Assembly (NCBI GenBank): GCA_963818855.1
Contig: CAWFUH010000007.1
Location: 512,332 to 576,331 of the forward strand
Direction of reading: 5' to 3'
Length of the DNA stretch: 64,000 nt
DNA from: Bog-159 sp963818855
Lineage (GTDB): Bacteria > Acidobacteriota > Terriglobia > Bryobacterales > Bryobacteraceae
Position 1 is the stretch's first letter. Every line of letters starts with the position of its first letter. Of this stretch, positions 1-8,154 are shown one piece after another. The notes under the pieces are model-generated. The model did no database searches and was not told the origin of the DNA. It saw nothing but the letters and a program-made list of their open reading frames with translations. Both the position numbers and the translations under genes were made by a program.

Positions 1-125
1 GATCCGGGTGTTTTTGTTATTGGAGCGAGATTTTCTAGGACGAATCAGGTTTTCGTTCTTTATCGAACCAGCAGGAGCGAAACCTTCCAAAGGTTCTCCC
101 CCACACCCCTTCTTCGAAGGGCGGC

Positions 126-428
126 TCACACCCTGCCGGCTGGTGTTGGGTTCAACTCGCTCTCCATGCGCTCGCGCAAAATCGCATTAATCCGGCTGAG
201 ATGTCCCTGGCCCTTCGACTTGAGCCACGCCAGAACGTCGTTGTCGATGCGGAACGAGATCTGGGACTTCAGCGGACGATAGTACTTTCCCACTGTCCCT
301 TTCGCCCATTGCGCGGGCGATAATTGCGGCACCTCGGCATGATCGAGGCTCTGATTCCGCAGCGCGTAAAGTGCGCGCGTCCGCCGGCTGATCTTAACGG
401 TTCTGGTCTTCGTAGAGGGCTTGCTCAT
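126..428 (-). CDS. brnA: BrnA-family antitoxin
   Basis: The product of about 100 residues looks like the antitoxin of a type II BrnT/BrnA module: a basic N-terminus and a C-terminal ribbon-helix-helix-like stretch (KSQISFRIDNDVLAWLKSKG, then HLSRINAILRERM), as expected for a protein that dimerises on its own promoter and binds BrnT. I chose the ATG at 428 because an AGGCGG ribosome-binding site lies just upstream. The open frame extends further upstream, but that part is out-of-frame brnT sequence. The toxin gene directly upstream overlaps this start and is broken, so this may be an orphan antitoxin. Family call is from the motif only. Confidence 0.8.
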   Translation of the reverse strand: MSKPSTKTRTVKISRRTRALYALRNQSLDHAEVPQLSPAQWAKGTVGKYYRPLKSQISFRIDNDVLAWLKSKGQGHLSRINAILRERMESELNPTPAGRV

Positions 429-692
429 ATGCCACCGCCTTTCTTGCGGAGATGATGTGAATGCCTCGACTGCTGGCTCGCTGCGGTCCACGAATACGAC
501 TACGACCAGCACCAGCCTGCATGTCATCCCTATGGCCAGATAGCGTTGCTCCCCTTCGTCCTCATATCGGTAATTCTCGGTAACGTGTGACGGGGATCGG
601 CAAACACTTCCCGAGCCATCTCAAAACGACACTCCATGGTTTCGGCGGTTGCGCTCAGCCTTCGCCGGATCCCACACGAATCTCGTTTCCAT
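394..692 (-). pseudogene. brnT: Broken BrnT toxin gene
   Basis: Pieces of a BrnT ribonuclease toxin are readable in three frames on the minus strand. It starts at the ATG at 692 (METRFVWDPAKAERNRRNHG), passes a frame change after VSF to EMAREVFADPR, then YEDEGEQRYLAIGM and LVLVVVVF in another frame, and ends with IHIISARKAVAYEQ, which reads on to a stop at 394 inside brnA. These match the usual BrnT order (FxWDxxKAxxNxxKHGVSF, REVFAD, RxxxIGM, RIISARKA). The overlap with brnA is the normal operon arrangement. At least two or three indels make the toxin non-functional unless they are sequencing errors. Confidence 0.75.
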
Positions 693-710
693 ATATTCAC
701 TATTGTATAT

Positions 711-1166
711 TCAAGTTGGGCAATCCCCCATCTGAGAGGGCATCCGCGCGTGCTGAAAATACCCGAAGTTTAGGGCCGCGACCACTTCACTGAGGTAGAT
801 CCGGTGCGCCCCCGAGAATCGCTCTTCGCCGAGACGATGGTAGGAGCTCGGAAGCTTGCGGTGGTGATCGGCACACAATGGGATAGCTGAGAAATCGGAT
901 GCTTTCTGGCCTAACCCCCGCGGCCCCAGAGCATTCGTGTGGCCAGCCTCAACGCCGGCTGAAGTTCCGCACAGGATACACGGCAGCGTCCGAATCCAGG
1001 CGAGATAATCGGCACAGCGTTCCGGTCCGCGTCGTGGACGCGAACGTTTTTTCTGCACTCCCACGAATCGCTTCGGCGGCTCGCCCCGCCGTGAGGGCAC
1101 ATTCCGGCGTAAAGGCACACGTCTAGCGAGCACAAGCACCTCGATCGGTTTTGAATGGGAAGACAA
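711..1166 (-). CDS. HNH/DUF968-like nuclease
   Basis: The product of up to 151 residues carries a compact zinc-binding nuclease signature: CADYLAWIRTLPCILCG (CxxC pair), EAGHTNALGPRGLGQKASD, then IPLCADHHRKLPSSYH. This is the layout of the phage-associated DUF968/HNH-like proteins that take part in recombination or nicking. The start is uncertain: the frame opens at a TTG at 1166, and internal GTG codons are also possible because the first 40 residues are only basic linker. It lies beside the broken exonuclease gene, which suggests a shared origin in a prophage or integrative element. Confidence 0.6.
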   Translation of the reverse strand: MSSHSKPIEVLVLARRVPLRRNVPSRRGEPPKRFVGVQKKRSRPRRGPERCADYLAWIRTLPCILCGTSAGVEAGHTNALGPRGLGQKASDFSAIPLCADHHRKLPSSYHRLGEERFSGAHRIYLSEVVAALNFGYFQHARMPSQMGDCPT

Positions 1167-1167
1167 G

Positions 1168-1212
1168 CGCCCGGCCCAGGACGCCTTAGTGGCATCCTGC
1201 GCCGGGCGTTTT
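1168..1212 (+). terminator. Terminator-like hairpin
   Basis: The arms CGCCCGGCCCAGGA and TCCTGCGCCGGGCG pair strongly around a short loop and are followed on the plus strand by TTTT. It looks like an intrinsic terminator, although the genes on both sides read on the minus strand. Confidence 0.5.
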
Positions 1213-1219
1213 GCGTTTC

Positions 1220-1364
1220 AGGACGCGTCGGACGAACCCGGCCGCCGAATTCCTGTTCGCATTGCGTAGCGAACGCGCAATGCTTGTGGCTACAGAGCAT
1301 TGACTGGCGGTTCGGACAGTACGTCCCCGAGTGCACGGCCTCCTTCACCAGCGGGAACATGACC
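1220..1364 (-). pseudogene. C-terminal piece of interrupted PD-(D/E)XK exonuclease
   Basis: Reading on the minus strand immediately beyond the IS630 left end gives MFPLVKEAVHSG, then LCSHKHCAFATQCEQEFGG. This is the typical C-terminus of RecB/Cas4-like exonucleases, in which three cysteines (CxxxxC....C) complete a 4Fe-4S cluster with one upstream cysteine. It continues the gene lying at 2486-3277, so the insertion sequence has cut one gene in two. Confidence 0.75.
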
Positions 1365-1366
1365 TA

Positions 1367-2486
1367 GTATTAACTTGCATAAATAGCAGTTAATAGAGAT
1401 AATCGGGTATGTCCCGATCAAAGACGGCTGAAATACGCCTGACCGAGCAGGAAGAGCAGGTGTTGCGCGCCTGGACACGCAAGGGCAGCGGAGAGCAACG
1501 GCTGGTGGATCGCGCCCGGATCATTCTAATGTCGCACCAAGGCGTTGCGGTTGTGGAAATTGCCAGAAGGTTGCACACACGACTGGCGCGTGTTTCTAAA
1601 TGGCGGCAGCGCTTCGTGCGGGACCGTTTGAATGCGCTGTCGGACGCCCCCCGCACCGGCAAGCCTCGGCGGTACGACCGGGAAACCGACCGGCGCGTGC
1701 TGGCGCTGCTCGATCAGGACCCGCCGCGCGGCTATGCGCAATGGAACGGCCGCTTGTTGGCGGAGGCTTTGGGCGATGTCAGTGCGGCGCACACGTGGCG
1801 GATTTTGCGCAAGTACAAAATCCAGTTACAGCGGCGACGGAGCTGGTGTATCAGCACCGATCCCGAGTTTGGGCCCAAAGCCGCCGATGTGGTGGGGATC
1901 TATCTGAATCCTCCGGAACACGCGGTGGTGCTGTCGGTCGACGAGAAACCGCATATTCAGGCGCTGGAACGCGCGCAGGGCTTTCTCCGCCTCCCAGATG
2001 GCAAAGCGGTGAACGGTTTCAGTCACTGCTATAAGCGACACGGTACCACGACCCTTTTTGCCGCCCTGAACATCCTGACCGGCCAAGTGCAGACTGGCCA
2101 TTACCCGCGGCGCCGCCGCCGCGAGTTTCTGGACTTTATGAATGGCATCGTAGCGGACCATCCGGACCGGATGATTCACGTGGTGCTGGACAACTTGAAT
2201 ACCCACAAGCCCAAGCGGGACCGATGGCTGCAAGCGCATCCCAATGTCCACTTGCACTTCATCCCCACCTACAGCTCCTGGCTCAACCAGGTGGAGTGCT
2301 GGTTCAGTATTATGAGTCGCGCGGCGCTGCGCGGCGCCAGCTTCACCTCTCCCCGCCAGCTCAGGGATGCCATCGACGCCTTTGTCGAGGTTTACAATCC
2401 GAAAGCTTCGCCCTTCGAGTGGACCAAGACTGTCGTCCACCAGACCAAGCCCCAACGTATTTACTCTAATTTATGCAAGTAGGTAC
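1367..2486 (+). mobile_element. IS630-family insertion sequence
   Basis: The element is about 1.12 kb. The left end reads GTATTAACTTGCATAAAT and the right end, reverse-complemented, GTACCTACTTGCATAAAT, giving imperfect terminal inverted repeats that share ACTTGCATAAAT. Each end is flanked by TA within a CTAG context (1364-1367 and 2486-2489), matching the CTAG target and TA duplication known for IS630. It carries one transposase gene and interrupts an exonuclease gene. Confidence 0.85.
1409..2482 (+). CDS. IS630-family transposase
   Basis: The 357-residue DDE transposase appears complete. It has an N-terminal helix-turn-helix (about residues 25-60, ARIILMSHQGVAVVEIARRL), a second HTH/linker with PRTGKPRRY, and an RNase H-like catalytic domain. 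Catalytic acids are Asp178 (SVDEKPHIQA), Asp261 (VLDNLNTHK) and Glu296 (NQVECWF). The D-34-E spacing between the last two is that of IS630/Tc1-mariner enzymes. No frameshift is visible, so the element may be active. The stop codon sits inside the right terminal repeat. Confidence 0.92.
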   Translation: MSRSKTAEIRLTEQEEQVLRAWTRKGSGEQRLVDRARIILMSHQGVAVVEIARRLHTRLARVSKWRQRFVRDRLNALSDAPRTGKPRRYDRETDRRVLALLDQDPPRGYAQWNGRLLAEALGDVSAAHTWRILRKYKIQLQRRRSWCISTDPEFGPKAADVVGIYLNPPEHAVVLSVDEKPHIQALERAQGFLRLPDGKAVNGFSHCYKRHGTTTLFAALNILTGQVQTGHYPRRRRREFLDFMNGIVADHPDRMIHVVLDNLNTHKPKRDRWLQAHPNVHLHFIPTYSSWLNQVECWFSIMSRAALRGASFTSPRQLRDAIDAFVEVYNPKASPFEWTKTVVHQTKPQRIYSNLCK

Positions 2487-3277
2487 TAGGTGGCACGAAT
2501 GTCCGACTCGCCGACCTTATAGCCTTGCTGCACGGTCTGCAGCGCTGTCGTCTTCACCAGCGAGTCGATCCGCACTTCGCCGCTGGGGCCTGGCGCGAGC
2601 TGGCAGTAAGTGGCGAGTTGGAAAGCGTAATCGGGTGAGACCCAGGACGGCCAGGGGGAGGCCGTCTTGATGTCGATCAGTCGGCCATCGATGTCGAGCA
2701 GGTCCACGCGTCCTCGAACGGGAACGCCGGAGATTTCGCCGTGGACGTCCATCTCGACGGCCGCGGGTTCAACGGTCGGGGCGACTTCGTCTATGTACTT
2801 GGCAACCAGCCGCTCGCCGACCCGGCGGATGTCATGCTGGTTTTCGTCTTTGGTGAACTGCGTCTGCCCGGCCTGTTCCATCCAGGCATCCCGGAACAGC
2901 GCACAACACCGGCGGTCTCCAGGGTCTTCGTGGCTTTCGAGCTTCTCCCGAAAGTTGAGCTCCAGGGCGCGATGGACGGCGAGGCCCAGCGCCAGCGAAC
3001 TGCTCTTGGTTTCCGGCAGCAGGAGCATGTACTTGAACCACCAGCGGGCTTGGCAGTCGAGAAAGGTGCGGACCTGGCTGGGCGAGAGGACGGCCGCGGT
3101 TCTCTCCTTGGCGACGGCGGTCCGGTCAGTCGCGGGAACCTTGGTCAGCGCCACCTCCGGCGCCACGATCAGTTCCGTTGAAGTACTCGGCGAGCCAGGC
3201 GTCAGAAGCGGCGGATCCTGCAGGGCAGGGAAGGTGGCCTGTTCCGGATGGCGTTCCAGGGTCAGCGCTGATCCCAT
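2486..3277 (-). pseudogene. PD-(D/E)XK exonuclease, truncated by IS630
   Basis: This is the N-terminal and catalytic part of a RecB/Cas4-like single-strand exonuclease. Visible are LSPSQVRTFLDCQARWWFKY (first cluster cysteine), the helix LALGLAVHRALE, and the active-site core GRVDLLDIDGRLIDIKTAS (Asp, Asp-x-Lys). The start at 3277 follows a GAGGTG ribosome-binding site. The frame ends at a TAG created at the IS630 junction (IRAT-stop), so the protein lacks the C-terminal cysteines found at 1220-1364. Restoring the site by removing the IS and one TA still leaves an in-frame TAG, so the gene may have been damaged before insertion, or the junction mutated later. Confidence 0.8.
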
Positions 3278-3369
3278 GTCACACCTCGCTCGTACATGGC
3301 CTGGATGAACACGGTCAGCCCGATGGCCCGGATGTCTTCGCTGGTAAACTGCAACGAGTAGTTGCGCAT
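3262..3369 (-). CDS. Small ORF or relic, 35 residues
   Basis: MRNYSLQFTSEDIRAIGL followed by TVFIQAMYERGVTWDQR is a protein-like sequence ending inside the start of the exonuclease gene, as in a translationally coupled upstream gene. I do not recognise it. The frame has a stop shortly upstream, so it is either a very small gene or the tail of a longer decayed one. Confidence 0.3.
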   Translation of the reverse strand: MRNYSLQFTSEDIRAIGLTVFIQAMYERGVTWDQR

Positions 3370-3595
3370 GCGGGCGCGGGATTCGACGAGCCCCGCTCAT
3401 GGCCAATTCCATGCAGGTGATGCCGGCCCCGGCTACCGGGACGGGAAGTAGAGTGCCGTCACCCCGAGAAGAGAAAGACCGCCCGGCCCGCGACGGCCCG
3501 GAAAAGCGCTGGTCCAGATGACGCGGTTAGGTCATAACATATAGAAAGCTCTTAATATCTGTTATATTATACGAGACGCCGCCGATAATGTAGGT

Positions 3596-4290
3596 ATGAG
3601 CTCCGGCATCGATAATTGCATCCGAAGACTGGGACGTTGTGACAGACTACTGCTCCTCCTCACTGTCTGCTTGACCATCCTCGGCATCCCGGGCAACTAT
3701 TTTGGTGTGCACGGCCTCAAGGACGGAGCTAGGCAATTCTGGGCCCTGCTGGCGATGATCCTGTGGACGCTCCGGCCATCGTTGGGGTGATTGCCTATTC
3801 CGTGATCCGGCAGCAGCGCAGGCCGGCAGACTATCGTTTTTCATTCAAGCGCGGAGGCGTTGCGTCGCTGGCCGTGCTCGTGGGCATTCACGTTTATCTC
3901 GTGATCAGCGGCAAATTCGTCCTATCCGGTACCCGGAAGCTTTTTCCCGTTGATCGTCTGCTTCCATGGAGGAACTGGTCTTCCGAGTGATCGCAATTGA
4001 CAAGTTGACACTGCTTATGGACGGAATACATAGTAAGGCTTTCTGGGCAATACTGGGGAGTTCCGCACTCTTTTCGGTCCCTCATATACCATCTAAATCC
4101 CCCGCCGAACTTCTGGGTATCTTCATCAGTTCGTTGATCTTGGGATGCATTTACTACAAATCGCGGTCTATTCTCCTGCCTGCGTGGATTCACGGCGTCG
4201 CAAATGCGGGATATCTGGGCGGGCTATGGATTGCAGGCTTATGCTGCCTGATTAGTTTCGCTGATTGGTCCGTTTGGTCCGGAACAAGCA
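3596..4290 (+). pseudogene. CPBP-family intramembrane protease, frameshifted
   Basis: Three frames together give a multi-pass membrane protein: LLLLLTVCLTILGIPG at the start, a second part with VASLAVLVGIHVYLVI, and the catalytic part MEELVFRVIAID, FSVPHIPS and LLPAWIHGVANAGYLGGLW. The EExxxR motif and the later histidines are those of CPBP (Rce1/Abi-like) metalloproteases. Frame changes fall near 3770 and near 3960. An AT-rich stretch at 3530-3590 could be its promoter. Function is lost unless the shifts are errors. Confidence 0.7.
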
Positions 4291-5166
4291 AGCTCCCGCC
4301 CCGGGCGCCTCAAGAAATGTCGACGCCATCCACTTGGACGTGTAGTCCTACCGTGAGAAGTGCCAATTCGGGATCAGTACCGGTAAGTCGGCTAGCATCC
4401 TTTGCTGAGATCCCGCTCTGGCCAGCCCAATTCGGATCGATTCCGTAAAAACGCCGTTCTCTGAAATTCGGCGATGTTCCCCGACTGGCGCTTCGCGCAG
4501 CCTGTTACCCGCCGCCAATCCCGGCGTCACCCGTTGTCCATAGCCGCGACCGCGACTGCGCCTATCGGGATGCGCGGCACCACGCCTGGCAGCCGGTTCG
4601 GGCGCCTGCAATTCCGTCGCCCGTCGCCGCGATCGCCAGTATGCGGATGGCCGGCGCGATCCGCGAGCGAGGCCCGCTACAAGGCCAGAGTGCTTCGTGC
4701 GTCGCGAGGGCGCACACCGCTCTCGATGCGAAGACCACGCAAGAGACCGGCGCTGGAGGTGTGCGAGGTATAGGCCGCGTGATGCGGGAAGCGACCGCCG
4801 TTCAGGCCCACCGCCGCGCGGAGCCAACCGGCTCAACCCGTCTTGCGCCGGATGCCAGAGCAGACGCGCCCTCGTTTCTTAGCGCGCTGGCGGGTCATGG
4901 CGCCACATCCTGCGCGCTTGGCGGGTGGTGAGCTGCCGGGACATATTTCTCAGCTAGACGGGCGTGTGCTCCGCGATTCAGTTTTGTTCCACTTAGCTCT
5001 TTGAGCGGCAAGAACACGCCAAAACAAATCGCGGCCAGCGGCGCACGACCAGAGAAATCGTATCCCCACCGATGTGATTGTGTGCGAATTAGCGCAAGAA
5101 CTGGAAGTCAGGGCTTGACTTCCATATTAAGGAGTCCTATAGTCCGAATATCAAAGGAGCTCTGGT
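4291..5166. repeat. Gene-free stretch with diverged repeat (unit 1)
   Basis: No convincing gene. The minus-strand reading around 4480-4830 contains protein-like pieces (RPIPRTPPAP, later APAIRILAIAATGDG) that align with pieces at 5515-5900 (RPIACTLPRQ, AIRTLTVVAT) and near 39290 (PIRTLAVAATDDGD). This looks like degenerate copies of one unidentified coding sequence. Nothing else is seen in this stretch up to the ribosome-binding site of the next gene. Confidence 0.4.
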
Positions 5167-5511
5167 ATGGAACGAAGGAACGAGATCCGGCGCTCACGCG
5201 ATCAATCCTTTCGCGCAGCGCGCTATGGGGATGCTTCCCGCACGCAACACCTCCTCATGCGCATCCCGATTCTGCTTTTCGCAGCCATCGGTTTGGCCTT
5301 TGGTCTGACGCGTTTCATTTTCGTGGTTCGCGACAATCTCCGAGGCCCAACCTCAAGTTTGGGAGCCGCCCTGTTCCTCGCCGCGATGGTCGCCGGGGCC
5401 GCACTGCTGATAGTGTTTGCCGGTGCGGCGGTTGGGTTCCTGATCGGGCTAGTGCTGCAACTTGGTTACGGCTCGTGGCGGAGCCGGCGGATTGAGAGAC
5501 CGGCGCTGTAG
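5167..5511 (+). CDS. Small two-helix membrane protein
   Basis: The 114-residue product has a charged cytoplasmic-like N-terminus (MERRNEIRRSRDQSFRAAR), then hydrophobic segments around residues 31-53 (MRIPILLFAAIGLAFGLTRF) and 65-98 (two stretches rich in Ala, Val, Leu). The ATG at 5167 follows AAAGGAG at good spacing. I do not recognise the family. It is free-standing between repeat regions. Confidence 0.65.
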   Translation: MERRNEIRRSRDQSFRAARYGDASRTQHLLMRIPILLFAAIGLAFGLTRFIFVVRDNLRGPTSSLGAALFLAAMVAGAALLIVFAGAAVGFLIGLVLQLGYGSWRSRRIERPAL

Positions 5512-5514
5512 TTC

Positions 5515-5901
5515 GTGGCCACGACGGCGAGCGTGCGGGTGCAACTCACGCCGGAGCCAAAAGCGCCCGCATCTTCCATCGTTCCGGCGCGCACGCTGGT
5601 CACAGCAAGGACTACGCCCGAAGCGGACTGGCGGGGGAGAGTGCATGCGATAGGCCGCCCGCGCCGGCGGCCGTGCCCCTCACACGATGTACCAGCGGCC
5701 GGCTGCTCGACGTGGTCCTTAGCGAGCGCCGCAGACCGGCGCCGCGCAGCCCCGCAGCATGGCGTGCCCTTCGCGAGCTTAGTGGCTGCGGGCAGCACCA
5801 GCGGCCGGCAGGCCGTCGCCACGACCGTCAGCGTGCGGATGGCCGGCACGAATCCGCAATGAGAGAGTGGAATGCGCGTTTTCCGTCCGCTGGACGTGAT
5901 C
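5515..5901 (-). repeat. Diverged repeat beside element copy 1
   Basis: The 5812-5901 part, read on the minus strand, matches 39244-39336 on the plus strand at roughly 80 percent by eye (GATCACGTCCAG-GGACGGAA, then AACGCG-ATTCC-CTCTCTC, then CATCCGCACGCTG). Further down, 5515-5800 resembles unit 1 at 4480-4830. The first block lies 59 nt outside the terminal repeat of element copy 1, and its partner 37 nt outside copy 2. Confidence 0.6.
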
Positions 5902-5980
5902 CGACGTTACGGGATCTATGGCCGGAAACTACGCTAGTGCTTTCTCCGAGTCGCCGACTTATCCGGCCAATCTCTGCCCG

Positions 5981-7111
5981 TTATTCGGGCGGGCTGAGTT
6001 TGCGGGCTTCCGAGAGGATCTTGGTCAACCGATTGGAGAGCCGGTCGAGGCAGTTTCTCGAAGGGCCCTCCGGCATAGATCGACGGAACATTTCGATTGC
6101 GTGTTGAGCAAAGAGCAACGAGTCCACAATGCCATCTAAGCCGGCGCGGGGCGAGAGCGTTGGCGCTTTCGGTTGTGGGGCCAGATGTCGAGGTTGCGAG
6201 CGGGCCAGATGGAACTCGCGCTGGAGGTCGTTCCCGGCAACGTAGACGTACCGCATCGTCATCCCTGGATCCTTGTGACCGAGACATTTCATGAGCGCGG
6301 GTACGGTGAGGCCCGAACGAATCATTTCACTTGCGTAGGTGTGTCTGAGCTGGTGCGGAACGATGCGGGTGGTAATGCCGGCCGCCGCACGGACTTCGTG
6401 CAGGTAGTAGCGCAACTGGCGGATCAAGGCGGTCTTGCCGTGGGGTCGGGCGAGCAGGTGGCCGTCGGGAGGCAGGGGGTCGAAAGAGCGGAAGAAGCGT
6501 AGGCGTTGCACGAGCTCACAGACAAACGAGTCTACCGGCACCATGCGTTCCGTTTTCAACTTGCCGAGGGGCACGTGAATTGCCCAACGATCCGGAGCGA
6601 CGTTGCGCAGGCAATCCCAGGAAAGGTCGACACATTCACCGATGCGCATACCGGTGTGGCGCAGCAGCAAAAAGATGTTGGCCGCCAGATCGTTGCGGCG
6701 GAGCAACTCCATTTGGATGGATTGATCCTGCGGCACCGTCAAGGCCCGAGCAAGACGTTGCGGAGGCCGCGGAGAATCCTCGCGACGGATCAAATGGGCC
6801 AGATCGGGAAGCTGTGCGGTCCAGGCAAGTTCCTCCAGGATGCACCGCAGGCGCATGAGTCGAGAGATGTAGACCGCCGGCGCCAATGAGCGCAGGTGGG
6901 TGAACCAGCCGAGGATGTGCGGGTCGCGGCGCAACTGATTTAACGAAGTAACATCAGGATGGTTTTCACCAAGATAAATCAGGAAGTCGCGCGCGGTGCC
7001 ACGGTATTGACGAGCTGAATCCCACACTTGGGCGGCAGTGAGGGACTCGACGGCTCGCTGGAACTGGAGAGCCAGTGGATGGTCCACAGGAACATGGCGA
7101 GAGAGTTTCAC
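5981..7111 (-). CDS. Tyrosine recombinase A (copy 1)
   Basis: The 376-residue tyrosine-type site-specific recombinase has an N-terminal SAM-like core-binding domain up to about residue 120, then the catalytic domain. Visible catalytic residues are Arg in TGMRIGECVDL, Lys in LGKLKTERM, HxxR in PHQLRHTYASEM, and His and Tyr in LGHKDPGMTMRYVYV. A C-terminal extension of about 80 residues follows (IVDSLLFAQHAIEMFRRSM...). The GTG start at 7111 overlaps the recombinase B stop by 4 nt. The copy 2 homologue has the same layout including the extension. It probably acts together with recombinase B in excision and integration; that is inference. Confidence 0.88.
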   Translation of the reverse strand: MKLSRHVPVDHPLALQFQRAVESLTAAQVWDSARQYRGTARDFLIYLGENHPDVTSLNQLRRDPHILGWFTHLRSLAPAVYISRLMRLRCILEELAWTAQLPDLAHLIRREDSPRPPQRLARALTVPQDQSIQMELLRRNDLAANIFLLLRHTGMRIGECVDLSWDCLRNVAPDRWAIHVPLGKLKTERMVPVDSFVCELVQRLRFFRSFDPLPPDGHLLARPHGKTALIRQLRYYLHEVRAAAGITTRIVPHQLRHTYASEMIRSGLTVPALMKCLGHKDPGMTMRYVYVAGNDLQREFHLARSQPRHLAPQPKAPTLSPRAGLDGIVDSLLFAQHAIEMFRRSMPEGPSRNCLDRLSNRLTKILSEARKLSPPE

Positions 7112-8154
7112 GGCGGGGTCACCGGTACAGGCCTGATGAGCTGGGCGACCGCTCGCGCATATTGCTGATAGACTTCCAGAGGCGTGACCTGCATGTAGAC
7201 CAGCGTGGTCTGGATTTGCGCATGTCCCATCAACTGCATGAGGGCGGGCAGGCTCACGCCGGCGCGCACCATATCTGAGGCGAAGGTGTGTCTAAAACGG
7301 TGCGGGTTGGCAATGTGGACGCCGGTGGTCCGACGATGATAGCGAAACAGTGAGCGTAAACCCGCGGGTGTCATCCGGGCGCCGCGCGCGGGACCCTTGA
7401 GAGAAACAAACAAAGGATTCGTCGCGGTAGGCGGCCTCTCCAAGCGCAGATAGTGATCTAGCAACTGAGCCGCTTCCGGAGCTAACGGCAGGAAGCGGGT
7501 CTTGTTGCCCTTGCCGCGCACGCGGATCTGCGCTTCCGGCAACAACAGATCGTCCCGATTCAGATCCAGGACCTCTTGGGACCGGAGTCCCTGCAGCAGC
7601 ATCAAACCCACGATGGCCAGATCGCGTGAGGTACGAAAACTGGACCAAAACCGTGCCACTTCGTCTACCGACAGCGGTACGATGGTTCGTTTGGGGGTCC
7701 TTACCCGCAACCGGCTCAATGCCAGCCGCGGCCTGCCGATGCCCATCGGTGCACGCTGCCAGTAAGTCTGCTGGAACCCAGGAGCAATCTGCCCCGGAGC
7801 GTCCGGGAATACGATGCGCAAGGCGCGATCGACAATGGCTACGCGCTGGTTGATGGTACCGCCGGTGAGCTCGCGTTGTTGACTGGACTGGAATCGCACA
7901 TAGTCCAGCAGTGTCGATTCGGTGAGTGCATCTTTGTGGATCGCGTCGGTGTGATGAACACTCTCCCACCAACGGAGAAAGTGCAACAACTCGTGCGCAT
8001 AACTTTTCAGAGTATTATCTGCCAGGCGGCGCAGAGTCTCGTAATCGAGATACTGATTGATCCAGTCAATCTCACGTCCGGTGGCCTGCACGATGACGCG
8101 ATAAGGGCATCGTGTCTGATTGTTGGAGGGCTGGTGGACCACACGAAACGTCAT
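7108..8154 (-). CDS. Tyrosine recombinase B (copy 1)
   Basis: The 348-residue tyrosine recombinase is clearly distinct from recombinase A. It has an N-terminal core-binding domain (NTLKSYAHELLHFLRWWESV), then the catalytic domain with Arg about residue 191 (QGLRSQEVL), Lys in VRGKGNKTRFLPL, HRFRHTFASDM, and the closing LMGHAQIQTTLVYMQV with the nucleophile Tyr. All catalytic residues are present. The ATG at 8154 overlaps the upstream primase-like gene by 4 nt (ATGA). A longer upstream frame exists but is primase-coding sequence. The homologue in copy 2 is split by a deletion. Confidence 0.9.
   Translation of the reverse strand: MTFRVVHQPSNNQTRCPYRVIVQATGREIDWINQYLDYETLRRLADNTLKSYAHELLHFLRWWESVHHTDAIHKDALTESTLLDYVRFQSSQQRELTGGTINQRVAIVDRALRIVFPDAPGQIAPGFQQTYWQRAPMGIGRPRLALSRLRVRTPKRTIVPLSVDEVARFWSSFRTSRDLAIVGLMLLQGLRSQEVLDLNRDDLLLPEAQIRVRGKGNKTRFLPLAPEAAQLLDHYLRLERPPTATNPLFVSLKGPARGARMTPAGLRSLFRYHRRTTGVHIANPHRFRHTFASDMVRAGVSLPALMQLMGHAQIQTTLVYMQVTPLEVYQQYARAVAQLIRPVPVTPP

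Noticed and set aside
911..1220. Continuation of the exonuclease C-terminal frame
   Set aside because: After the cysteine motif the sequence is not protein-like and crosses the terminator-like hairpin and the HNH gene.
5389..5960. Possible antisense gene 5466-5849
   Set aside because: Looks like part of the diverged repeat family and has no start signal; described as repeat only.
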